From contig DATJFH010000090.1 of assembly GCA_035495815.1 (NCBI GenBank), forward strand, positions 1 to 6,260: a stretch of 6,260 nt of DNA, given 5' to 3'. Within the stretch, counting starts at the first letter, position 1. Each line of letters begins with the position of its first letter. This DNA comes from DATJFH01 sp035495815 (GTDB lineage Bacteria > Acidobacteriota > Terriglobia > Bryobacterales > Bryobacteraceae). Below, in pieces: positions 1-6,260 of this stretch. The notes under the pieces were generated by a model, which did not search any database, was not told where the DNA came from, and saw nothing but the letters and a program-made list of their open reading frames with translations. Made by a program: the position numbers and the translations under genes.

Positions 1-1
1 G

Positions 2-112
2 GCGGACCTGCTGCACGACAGCCGCGACGATTTCCCGCCCGGCACAAAATACGCCGAGTGGTTCACGCCGGACCGGAACATGATCCGGAACGCGGTAGGA
101 CCGGTCGGGTAA
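2..112 (+). CDS. C-terminal fragment of an unrecognised protein (5' end outside window)
   Basis: An open frame runs from the left edge to a TAA stop at 110-112 and gives 36 residues. The tail contains DDFPPGTKYAEWFTP and ends in NAVGPVG. It reads like real coding sequence: it is mixed-hydrophilic, uses codons with G/C in third position, and the other plus frames look less protein-like. I do not recognise the family from so short a tail. It shows no membrane segment or known motif. It is convergent with the ceramidase-like gene, with 60 bp between the stop codons (113-172). That spacer holds no convincing terminator; the best inverted repeat is a 4-bp stem (AGGA/TCCT) near its right end. The gene could equally be an enzyme or a structural protein, so the function is left open. 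Confidence 0.55.
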   Translation, partial: ADLLHDSRDDFPPGTKYAEWFTPDRNMIRNAVGPVG

Positions 113-172
113 AGTGCGCGGCGGCCAACTCGATCGTGAACAGGGAGCGAACGCCGTGAGAAAGGATCTTCC

Positions 173-1684
173 TCAGCGCACCTGCGGAGGCAGATTGCCG
201 TAGCTCCACGGCTCGCGGAAGGCCGGCGCCTTAGCCCTTTCCGGAACTCGGCCGGGACGCATGCCGCGCGCCAGTTCCAAACCCGCTTCCACCATCCGGC
301 GTCCGGCCGTGATCTCCAAATTGCTGTAGCTGGTCAATCTCGTCTCGTAGCCCCCGCCGTGTTCCCCAAAGGCCTCCTCCGTTGGAACGTATCCCACGCA
401 GCCGTTCGCGAGCTCCACCGGGAATGTAAAGGGAAACGGACTTCCGGCTTTCAGATCGAGCCCGTACTGGCAGAAGAACTCGGCCGGATTGGTGATGAAC
501 ACCGCCGGCCCAACCTGGACCGCCTGAATTTCCACTTCGGCCGCCGGCTCCCTGGCGAGCAGCGCCTCCAGCAGCACGATCTCCTTGGCGAAGGTCCAAT
601 CCGTGCTTCCGGCTTCCTTCGGATCCTTGCGCACCAGCTCGTGAGCTTGCCGGATGCGCTCCGGACTTGGGCGCCGGCGCTCGATTCGCAGCGTCCGTGA
701 CGCCGACGCGATGGGCGCCTCCTCCCCCGCCGTCATGCTCAACAGCGCCTTGACCGCTTCCGCCCCCACGCGGCCGCCGACCATCCTTGCCCACTGCTCC
801 CCGGACGGATTGGCGTAAGGGCTCAGATTATCCACCTGCGTAACGTCCCCGCAGGCCCCTTGCAGGAAGATCACCGGAGCTTCGGTATCCAGCGCTCCGC
901 GAATCGTCTTTTCCAGGTAATGGATCCAGTTCGCCGAGATGCCGCCGGGATTGGTGGTCGCGTGGCAGGCGAAGTTCACGATGCACCCCATCAGCCGACC
1001 GTCTCTGCCCCAAACACCGATGGCGCCCACCTGCGGATCCACCGGTCCGGCGTATCCCACGATGTCCGGATTGCCCTGCTGCGGATGCGAATAGCTCAGC
1101 CCGTTCTTCATCCGGATGCGCCGGTTGAACCCGGATTGGCTCTCGATTCCGAAGCCAAAGCCGATACGGGCCTCCGCCCGGAAGCTGTCCGCATGGCAGA
1201 CGGCGGTGACCATCTCCAGCCGTACGCGTTCGAGATAACCCGCGTCGGCGCAGGAGGATTTCTCGTAGGCGAGCTGCCGGACCAGAGCGGAAGCGCCGTC
1301 GTACTCGCCCGGCTGAATCATCCCTGTCGGCCCGGAGGAGTGCGAGTGAGACGCCCCGATGAGTACGCCTTCCGGAGGGATGCCGCAGCGGCGCTGGACC
1401 TCTTCCCGCACTTGTAACACCAGACGCCTCGGAACCATCAGCGCATCGACCCCCACCAGCGCGACGCGGGTCCTGCCGTCATCGAATACGGCTGCGCGAA
1501 CTTTGCAGGCGTCGTGGAAACTGCGGTGAAACGCCTTGCCGTAACCGCCCGGCTGTTCCATCCCCAGGTCCGGAGTGATGTCGCGCTGGGCGAAGCCGGC
1601 CTTGAAGCGCGGACTTCCGTTCTGCGCCGCGGCAGGCGCAAGCGGCGCGGCCGCCGTTCGTGTCAGAAACTCTCTGCGGTTCAT
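173..1684 (-). CDS. Tat-exported neutral/alkaline ceramidase-like hydrolase
   Basis: This 503-residue protein matches the N-terminal catalytic domain of neutral/alkaline non-lysosomal ceramidases, zinc amidases that cleave the N-acyl bond of ceramides. The start MNRREFLTRT followed by an Ala-rich stretch to about residue 20 looks like a twin-arginine signal, so export is likely and the ATG at 1684 is well placed; no Shine-Dalgarno sequence is evident. The mature domain begins near FKAGFAQRDITP (28-38). Family landmarks are GASHSHSSGPTG (110-121; His113 and His115), NFACHATTN (237-245; His241), FLQGACGDVTQVDN (273-286), NPAEFF (399-404; Glu402) and the Gly-Tyr-Glu around Tyr446. By family knowledge the histidines, Glu and Tyr correspond to zinc ligands. 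The catalytic GDVSPN box reads GDVTQVDN here, so Thr282 replaces the expected serine. Full ceramidases are roughly 640-780 residues; this one lacks the C-terminal Ig-like domain. The fold assignment is firm, but ceramide as substrate is uncertain. Many environmental bacteria carry such proteins under the ceramidase-domain name with unknown substrates. Confidence 0.88.
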   Translation of the reverse strand: MNRREFLTRTAAAPLAPAAAQNGSPRFKAGFAQRDITPDLGMEQPGGYGKAFHRSFHDACKVRAAVFDDGRTRVALVGVDALMVPRRLVLQVREEVQRRCGIPPEGVLIGASHSHSSGPTGMIQPGEYDGASALVRQLAYEKSSCADAGYLERVRLEMVTAVCHADSFRAEARIGFGFGIESQSGFNRRIRMKNGLSYSHPQQGNPDIVGYAGPVDPQVGAIGVWGRDGRLMGCIVNFACHATTNPGGISANWIHYLEKTIRGALDTEAPVIFLQGACGDVTQVDNLSPYANPSGEQWARMVGGRVGAEAVKALLSMTAGEEAPIASASRTLRIERRRPSPERIRQAHELVRKDPKEAGSTDWTFAKEIVLLEALLAREPAAEVEIQAVQVGPAVFITNPAEFFCQYGLDLKAGSPFPFTFPVELANGCVGYVPTEEAFGEHGGGYETRLTSYSNLEITAGRRMVEAGLELARGMRPGRVPERAKAPAFREPWSYGNLPPQVR

Positions 1685-2131
1685 GAATTCAGTGTAATGG
1701 AGGCGGCCGAGCCCGCCCTGCTCGATCCGAATTCCACGATCGCGCCGGGTCTTCCCAAGCCGCGCGTCTGCCGCAGCTTCAGGGGACAGCGGCTCGCGCG
1801 TGAATCCCTCTTCGTCCGGTCCGTTGAGGCTGCAGGCCGGATCATCTTCACCGCCGGCGTCCGGCCGATGAGAGGATCCACCGCACTAGTGCATGGGGTT
1901 TCGCCCTCGAGAAAAAGATTCGCCTCGAGCTGCCGCGCCACCGCACGGTACAGCCCGGTTTCACCAGCGCACTCCGATTCCCGGAACGAGAAACGCTCGG
2001 TTTCCGGCCGCTCCATGGCTCCGTCAGAGAGCTTACGAACACGCCCGTGCAGTTCCATGACATCTGCTGAGCATTCGGACTCCCGGTATGCTTGGAACTA
2101 TAATAAGGGACAGTTTTACCGGGGGTTACTC
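1685..2131. other. 447-bp intergenic region between divergent genes
   Basis: No convincing gene was found in any frame. Open frames cross it on both strands (for example 1681-2058 minus, and an upstream extension of the peroxidase frame), but their translations are rich in Arg and Ser, show no recognisable motif and look like chance openings in GC-rich DNA. The frame of the ceramidase-like gene stays open upstream to a TAG near 1887-1889 (read on the minus strand) but offers no ATG, GTG or TTG there, which supports the start at 1684. The region must hold the promoters for both flanking genes. The right end carries a good -10 box for the peroxidase. On the minus strand the only -10-like word near the ceramidase start is TACACT (1691-1696), too close to the ATG to be persuasive. 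Decayed gene remnants cannot be excluded by eye. Confidence 0.6.
2074..2104 (+). promoter_or_regulatory. Candidate sigma-70-type promoter for the peroxidase gene
   Basis: An exact TATAAT lies at 2099-2104 within a short AT-rich patch that stands out from the GC-rich surroundings. The best -35 partner is TTCGGA at 2074-2079, which matches TTGACA only partly and gives a long 19-bp spacer. Transcription would start near 2111, leaving a leader of about 20 nt before the ATG at 2132. A GGGGG run at 2121-2125, 6 nt before the ATG, is the only possible, weak ribosome binding site. The position directly upstream of a well-supported gene start makes the -10 plausible; the -35 is doubtful. No operator or regulator site was recognised. 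Confidence 0.45.
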
Positions 2132-3901
2132 ATGGATCCGATACACCCGCGCCGGCTTGCCCTGATTCTCGCCGCCGTGTCGGCGCCTTCTTTCGGCCAG
2201 GCGCTCGGCTCGCTCGAGTCCGTCCGGGTTCCCGAGCCGCCCGATCTCGGCAAGTATGTTCGCGACCGCGCCGCGCTCGGAGTGCTCGGCAAGGCGCTGT
2301 TCTGGGATATGCAGCTCGGCAGCGACGGCCGCACCGCGTGCGCATCCTGCCATTTCCACGCCGGCGCCGATCACCGCGCGCAGAATCAATTCTCGAATCC
2401 GAACGGCGCGTTCGAAGCCAATTACGCCCAGTCGCTGAGCGATTTCCCGTTCCGGATGCTCGCCGACGCCGGCGACAATCGCTCGCAGGTCCTGCGTGAC
2501 TCCGGACAACGCGCCGGATCCGCGGGCGTCTTTCGCAGGATGTTCTCCGGTCTCGCCGGCGCGGCCGCGGAGGACGGCTCCGACGCGTCCGATCTGCCTG
2601 CCTTTCGCATCGGCGGACTGAACGTGCGCCAGGTCACGCCCCGCAACACTCCGTCGGTCTTCGATGCCGTTTTCAACGTCCGCAACACCTGGGACGGGCG
2701 CGCCAGCAGCGTGTTCAACGGGGCGAACCCGTTCGGAGAGTCGGACGAGCATGCCAATGCCGTAGTCGTGGACGGCGGCCGGCTCTTGCCGGAAATGGTC
2801 CGGATCGGAAATTCGAGCCTGGCCTCGCAAGCCGTGGGGCCCCCGCTCAACAGCACCGAGATGTCCTACGACGGCCGCACCTGGCCCACGCTCGGAAGAA
2901 AAATGCTCGCGCTGCGGCCGCTGGCGCTGCAGAAGATCGCCTCCGACGATAGCGTTCTGGGAGATCTGCCTCCGTCTGCTACTTACCTGACCCTGGTTCA
3001 GTCCGCCTTCCAGCCGGCCTATTGGGACTCGACCCAGCTCGTAAACGGATTCACGGCTGCCGAGATCAATTTTTCGCTCTTCTTCGGACTGGCCGTACAG
3101 GCCTACGAAGCCACTCTGACCTCGGTCCAAACCAGGTTCGACCGGTTCTCTGCAGGCAATTCAAGCGCCCTGACAACCCGGGAACAGGCAGGCCTGCGCG
3201 TATTTCAGCGAAGCGAGTGCACGGACTGCCACCTGGGTCCGGAGCTCACCTCGGCGAGCTTCACCAACCTGGCGCGGCAGGGCGCTGTGCAGCGCGTCCG
3301 CACGGGAATCGTGACCGACACCGGCTTCATTCACACCGGCGTGCGCCCGAGCGCGGACGATTCCGGCCTCGAGGGTGCGGACGATTTCGGCGTTCCGTAT
3401 TCGGCAGCCGAGCGGCAGGGCTCGACGCCGCTGGGTATCGCCGGCGCTTTCAAGACGCCCGGCCTGCGCAACGCGGAATTCACCGGACCGTATTTCCACA
3501 ACGGCGGGCAGGCCACGCTCGAGCAGGTGGTGGAATTCTACAACCGGGGCGGCGATTTTCCGAACTCCCCGAATCTCTCGCCGGACGTGCGCCGCCTCAA
3601 CCTCAACGCCGACGAGCGGGCCGCGCTGGTGGAGTTTCTCAAAGCTCTCACCGACGATCGTGTGCGATTCGAGCGCGCGCCGTTCGATCACCCCGAAATC
3701 TGCGTGCCCGCGGGATATGCCGATTCCCAGGCCGCCGATCCCCAATTCCCGGGAAGCGCCGTGGACCGCTGGGTTTCCATTCCTGCGGTGGGCCGGACCG
3801 GGAACACCGTCCCGCTGCAGACTTTTGCGGAGCTGCTGCAGGGAGTGGGTATCGATGGATCGAGAGCGCACAATTTGACGGACGCCTGTTCGATTCCGTA
3901 A
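2132..3901 (+). CDS. Exported large di-haem cytochrome c peroxidase / MauG-family protein
   Basis: This 589-residue protein belongs to the bacterial di-haem cytochrome c peroxidase/MauG family, periplasmic proteins that reduce peroxide or carry out haem-based oxidations. The frame is open far upstream, but ATG 2132 is chosen because it starts a signal peptide (basic MDPIHPRR, a hydrophobic stretch at 9-19, cleavage near FGQA) and follows a TATAAT box. Two haem c sites are seen: CASCH (70-74) after LGKALFWD, and CTDCH (363-367). Other family landmarks are RNTPSVFDAVFNVRNTWDGR (171-190), GPPLNSTEMS (236-245), and the C-terminal block with FKTPGLRN (440-447), GPYFHNGG (452-459) and VEFYNRGGDF (467-476). 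The haem motifs are 293 residues apart, against about 146-170 in classical peroxidases and MauG. The excess lies at about 80-168 and 196-235. A tail after FDHPEICVPAGY (518-529) is also extra. The family is certain; peroxidase activity against another oxidation is not. No methylamine dehydrogenase genes lie in the window to suggest a true MauG role. Confidence 0.9.
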   Translation: MDPIHPRRLALILAAVSAPSFGQALGSLESVRVPEPPDLGKYVRDRAALGVLGKALFWDMQLGSDGRTACASCHFHAGADHRAQNQFSNPNGAFEANYAQSLSDFPFRMLADAGDNRSQVLRDSGQRAGSAGVFRRMFSGLAGAAAEDGSDASDLPAFRIGGLNVRQVTPRNTPSVFDAVFNVRNTWDGRASSVFNGANPFGESDEHANAVVVDGGRLLPEMVRIGNSSLASQAVGPPLNSTEMSYDGRTWPTLGRKMLALRPLALQKIASDDSVLGDLPPSATYLTLVQSAFQPAYWDSTQLVNGFTAAEINFSLFFGLAVQAYEATLTSVQTRFDRFSAGNSSALTTREQAGLRVFQRSECTDCHLGPELTSASFTNLARQGAVQRVRTGIVTDTGFIHTGVRPSADDSGLEGADDFGVPYSAAERQGSTPLGIAGAFKTPGLRNAEFTGPYFHNGGQATLEQVVEFYNRGGDFPNSPNLSPDVRRLNLNADERAALVEFLKALTDDRVRFERAPFDHPEICVPAGYADSQAADPQFPGSAVDRWVSIPAVGRTGNTVPLQTFAELLQGVGIDGSRAHNLTDACSIP

Positions 3902-3917
3902 CGACCCGTTACTGGAG
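3893..3917. other. Inverted repeat spanning both stop codons of the convergent pair
   Basis: GTAACG (3898-3903) and CGTTAC (3907-3912) form a perfect 6-bp inverted repeat around a 3-nt loop. The left arm contains the TAA stop of the peroxidase (3899-3901), and the right arm contains the complement of the TAA stop of the flavoprotein gene (3909-3911). With one mismatch and one G-T pair the stem can extend by about three more pairs. There is no T-run after it on either strand, so it is not a classical intrinsic terminator. It is the only structured element between the two genes. It could act as a weak bidirectional terminator or 3'-end stabiliser, or be coincidence arising from two facing stop codons. 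Confidence 0.35.
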
Positions 3918-5345
3918 CGGCAGTCCGAACGTATTCTTGAGCGCCGAACGCGCCGCGTGGTATCCGCACATCCCGTGAACCCCGCCCCCGGGCGGAGTCG
4001 AGGCGGAGCACAGGTAGATGCCGCTGGCCGGCGTGCGGTACGGGTCCGGCGCGAGGACCGGACGCATCAGGAGTTGCCGCAAGTCGTTCGAGCCGCCTCC
4101 GATGTCTCCGCCCACCAGATTCGCGTTGCTTTGTTCCAATTGCGCCGTGTTCTTGGTGTGCCGCGCCAGGATCAGGTCTCGAAAACCGGGAGCGAAGCGC
4201 TCCACCTGGGCCTCGATCGCTTCCGTCATGTCCCGCGCCGATCCGTTGGGCACGTGACAGTAGGCCCAGCCGGTGTGCCGGCCGGCCGGCGCGCGGCTGG
4301 AATCGAACAGGCTGGGCTGTGCCAGCAGCACGAAGGGCTTCTCCGAATCGACGCCGGTCCAGGCGGCTCTCTCTCCGGCCTCGATCTCTTCGAGCGCCCC
4401 GCCCAGGTGCAGAGTGCCGGCGAGGCCGCAATCCGCGTCGCGCCAGGGAATCGGACCCGCCAGCGCCCAGTCGATCTTGAATACACCGGGACCGGCCCGG
4501 TATCCTTGCAACTTTCGCAGGTAGCTTGCCGGAAGCCGCCGTGCCGCGATGCGGACGAGTTGGCGCGGAGATACGTCGAACAGGACCGCCCGGGCAGCCG
4601 GCAGGTTTTCGATCTCTTCCACCGGCGCCCCGGTTTCGATGGTCCCGCCGTGCGACCTCAGAAGCCTCGCCAGCCCGTCCGAGATACTCTGAGATCCGCC
4701 GCGCGGGATCGGCCACCCTACCGCGTGACCGGCCATTCCCAAAACGAGGCCGATAGCGGACGTGCCCGGCCGGTCGAGCGCCACCATGGAATGCGCCGCC
4801 AGCCCGGCGAAAAACGCTCCCGCACGTGATCCGCGAAAGGCGCCGCGAGCCAGGGCGGAAGCCGGACGGAGCGCCCGCCAACCGAATCGCGCCAGCAGGA
4901 GCGGCCGCGACGGCGCGTGCAGCATGGGAGCGAGAATCTCCGGGACCAGGCTTTCGAACTCGCGGGTCAGGGGCGCAAACAGAGCTTGATAAGCCGCGCC
5001 GTCTGGGTCAAGCGTGGCCGACGTCTTTTCGAAGCTGCGGTCAAGTACCGCCGGCGGCGCGCCGTCAAACGGATGGGCAAGCGCGTGCGGAGGCTGGATC
5101 CACTCCAGCCCGTGAGCGGCCAGTCCAAGCGAGCGAAAGATGGGCGACGCCGCCGCCATCGGGTGGATCGCCGAACAGACATCGTGCTGAAACCCCGGCA
5201 GCGTGAGCGCGGCCGATCGGGCTCCGCCGCCGATGGTGTCCTGGGCCTCGCGCACGAGAACGGAGAGTCCGGCCCGGGCCAGCACGGCGGCGGCGGTGAG
5301 CCCGTTCGGGCCTGAGCCGACTACGATGGCGTCATAGGATTGCAT
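3909..5345 (-). CDS. FAD-dependent oxidoreductase, phytoene-dehydrogenase-related (PYROXD2-like)
   Basis: This 478-residue protein belongs to the NAD(P)/FAD-dependent oxidoreductases related to phytoene dehydrogenase and PYROXD2. The N-terminus YDAIVVGSGPNGLTAAAVLARAG (4-26) is the dinucleotide-binding fold, with GSGPNG at 10-15, followed by the FAD-contacting REAQDTIGGG (32-41). The C-terminus has RPVLAPDPYRTP (428-439) and GIYLCSASTPPGGGVHGMCGYHAAR (442-466), the second FAD-contact region. The middle block LPAARAVLFDVSPRQLVRIA (248-267) followed by GPGVFKIDWAL (285-295) is, from memory of the family, typical of a subfamily with a shortened beta-hairpin; it explains a length under the usual 500-550 residues. 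No signal peptide or membrane anchor is seen, so it is probably cytoplasmic. The substrate is unknown; no carotenoid genes are nearby, so carotenoid desaturation is not supported. The ATG at 5345 places the Rossmann motif at the usual distance. A GGAGG-CAGGAG stretch lies upstream, somewhat far for a ribosome site (15-21 nt). It probably follows the permease gene in one transcript. Confidence 0.87.
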   Translation of the reverse strand: MQSYDAIVVGSGPNGLTAAAVLARAGLSVLVREAQDTIGGGARSAALTLPGFQHDVCSAIHPMAAASPIFRSLGLAAHGLEWIQPPHALAHPFDGAPPAVLDRSFEKTSATLDPDGAAYQALFAPLTREFESLVPEILAPMLHAPSRPLLLARFGWRALRPASALARGAFRGSRAGAFFAGLAAHSMVALDRPGTSAIGLVLGMAGHAVGWPIPRGGSQSISDGLARLLRSHGGTIETGAPVEEIENLPAARAVLFDVSPRQLVRIAARRLPASYLRKLQGYRAGPGVFKIDWALAGPIPWRDADCGLAGTLHLGGALEEIEAGERAAWTGVDSEKPFVLLAQPSLFDSSRAPAGRHTGWAYCHVPNGSARDMTEAIEAQVERFAPGFRDLILARHTKNTAQLEQSNANLVGGDIGGGSNDLRQLLMRPVLAPDPYRTPASGIYLCSASTPPGGGVHGMCGYHAARSALKNTFGLPLQ

Positions 5346-5391
5346 GTCCGGCGCCCCCGGCTCCTGCCTCCCGCCGCAACGATTTACGCCC

Positions 5392-6260
5392 TCACGCCGT
5401 GGCTTCCTGCTCTTTGTTCTGCACCTTTCCGCTGCTATGAAAGAAGAAGGCCACGAACAGCATGATGGCGAAGGCCGCCAGGCCGGACGCCAGCCAGAAG
5501 CCGCTCCAGTTGCGCGTGACCGTTGCCCCGCTGGTCGTAGTAAAAAAATCGACTGCGCCGCCCGAGAGCACCGATCCGACGAACATCCCCACTCCGTAGG
5601 TCAGAAACGCCAGCATGCCCTGCGCCGTGCCCCGCAAATTGGCGGGCGCCTCCTGGTCGGTGTAGAGCTGGCCGGTCATGAAGAAGAAATCGAAACAGAC
5701 CCCGTGCAGCAGGATGGCGAGATAGAACATCCACATGCCGCTCCCGGTGTCGCCGAAAGCCAGCAGCGCGTAACGCACCGACCACGCCACCAGCCCGAAG
5801 ATCAGAATCGACTTGAGCGTGAATCGCCGGTAGATGAAGGGCATCAGCAGCATGACGCCGACTTCGGAAACCTGGCCCAGCGTCATCTTCCCGGCGGCGT
5901 TGACCACGCCGATCTCGTTCAGATAGGCGTTGGTGAACGAGAAGTAAAACGTCAGCGGAATACAGGCCAGCACCGACGCCACCACGAACACCCGGAAGGA
6001 AGGCTGCTTGAGCATCACCAGCGCATCCAGGCCGAGCACGTTTCGCACCGTGACCGGCTTGCCGCGGTCCGCCGGCGGCGTGTGCGGAAGCGTCAGGCTG
6101 TACAAGCTCATGGCCACCGATGCGCCTGCCGCCAGCAGAAACGGGGTGGCAGTGGTCTCGACGCCCAGCCGGCCGACCGTCTGGCCGATCACGATCCAGC
6201 CAATCGTCGCGAAAACGCGGATCAGCGGAAATTCGCCGCTCGCGTCCTTCACCTGCCGCA
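5392..6260 (-). CDS. Nucleoside:H+ symporter-like MFS permease (N-terminal part beyond window)
   Basis: The frame reads through the right edge with no in-window start needed. A GTG at 6250-6252 exists, but the residues after it (GEFPLIRVFATIGWIVIG) match the interior of NupG-type permeases, so the gene continues outside and roughly 130 residues are missing. The visible part has about eight hydrophobic segments, near residues 13-29, 36-55, 86-106, 128-141, 147-166, 172-192, 208-230 and 250-271 counted from that GTG. The stretch HGVCFDFFFMTGQLYTDQ (183-200) followed by the loop EAPANLRGTAQGM (201-213) strongly recalls the E. coli NupG/XapB signature, in which proton-driven nucleoside uptake occurs across the inner membrane. 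The C-terminus is a short polar, cytoplasmic-type tail. The stop TGA lies at 5392-5394, 46 bp before the flavoprotein start on the same strand, so the two may share an mRNA. Members of this family in environmental bacteria may carry other solutes, so nucleoside specificity is inferred. Confidence 0.85.
   Translation of the reverse strand, partial: RQVKDASGEFPLIRVFATIGWIVIGQTVGRLGVETTATPFLLAAGASVAMSLYSLTLPHTPPADRGKPVTVRNVLGLDALVMLKQPSFRVFVVASVLACIPLTFYFSFTNAYLNEIGVVNAAGKMTLGQVSEVGVMLLMPFIYRRFTLKSILIFGLVAWSVRYALLAFGDTGSGMWMFYLAILLHGVCFDFFFMTGQLYTDQEAPANLRGTAQGMLAFLTYGVGMFVGSVLSGGAVDFFTTTSGATVTRNWSGFWLASGLAAFAIMLFVAFFFHSSGKVQNKEQEATA

Noticed and set aside
113..172. Possible terminator between the left-edge gene and the ceramidase-like gene
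   Set aside because: Only a 4-bp stem (AGGA/TCCT) was found and no T-run follows; too weak to call.
1681..2058. Minus-strand open frame of 125 codons containing LIGRTPAVKM, which briefly resembles the start of a sigma-54 activator AAA+ domain (LIGRSPAM)
   Set aside because: The resemblance stops after about ten residues; no Walker A motif follows in any frame and the rest is low-complexity Arg/Ser sequence. Most likely coincidence.
1514..2131. Upstream extension of the peroxidase frame, giving a 795-residue protein
   Set aside because: The extension overlaps the ceramidase-like gene on the opposite strand, is Arg/Ser-rich without motifs, and would bury a clear signal peptide and the TATAAT box inside the coding region. 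ATG 2132 is the sensible start.
2126..3130. Long antisense open frame (334 codons) opposite the peroxidase
   Set aside because: It is a shadow frame caused by GC-rich codon use. The opposite strand encodes an unmistakable di-haem protein, and the antisense translation has no motif.
4277..4290. 14-bp perfect palindrome of alternating GCC/GGC
   Set aside because: It lies inside the flavoprotein coding sequence and is explained by Gly/Ala/Arg codons in GC-rich DNA; nothing suggests an operator.
3688..4881. Minus-strand open frame of 397 codons overlapping both the peroxidase end and the flavoprotein
   Set aside because: Its translation is Arg/Gly/Pro-rich and is a frame-shifted shadow of the flavoprotein gene, whose own frame shows complete FAD motifs.
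5542..5548. Run of seven A (T on the coding strand) in the permease gene as a possible frameshift or slippage site
   Set aside because: The reading frame is intact across it, and the hydrophobic segments continue normally on both sides.

Overview
This is a GC-rich window whose real genes show strong G/C bias at third codon positions. It contains a twin-arginine-exported ceramidase-fold protein and a large MauG-type di-haem peroxidase with long inserts. That combination suggests a soil-type Acidobacteriota genome (Solibacter/Bryobacter-like). This placement is inferred from protein style and base composition; no marker gene is present.

Layout from left to right: (1) the last 36 codons of an unrecognised plus-strand gene (2-112). 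(2) A convergent, minus-strand gene for a secreted neutral/alkaline-ceramidase-like hydrolase (173-1684). (3) A 447-bp gap (1685-2131) between divergent genes with no convincing gene; its right end carries an exact TATAAT box. (4) A plus-strand gene for an exported 589-residue di-haem cytochrome c peroxidase/MauG-family protein (2132-3901). (5) A minus-strand FAD-dependent oxidoreductase of the phytoene-dehydrogenase-related/PYROXD2 type (3909-5345), convergent with the peroxidase; only 7 bp separate the two stop codons, and a small inverted repeat covers both. (6) A minus-strand nucleoside:H+ symporter-like MFS permease (5392-6260) whose N-terminal part lies beyond the right edge. It sits 46 bp upstream of the oxidoreductase gene and could be co-transcribed with it.

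No single pathway obviously links these genes. Two products are predicted to act outside the cytoplasm (hydrolase and peroxidase), one in the inner membrane (permease) and one in the cytoplasm (flavoprotein). No tRNA, rRNA, CRISPR array, insertion sequence or phage gene was seen. The most interesting points are modest: a serine-to-threonine change at the expected nucleophile of the ceramidase-like protein, two large inserts in the peroxidase, and the hairpin spanning both stop codons. I found no evidence of a new multi-gene system.
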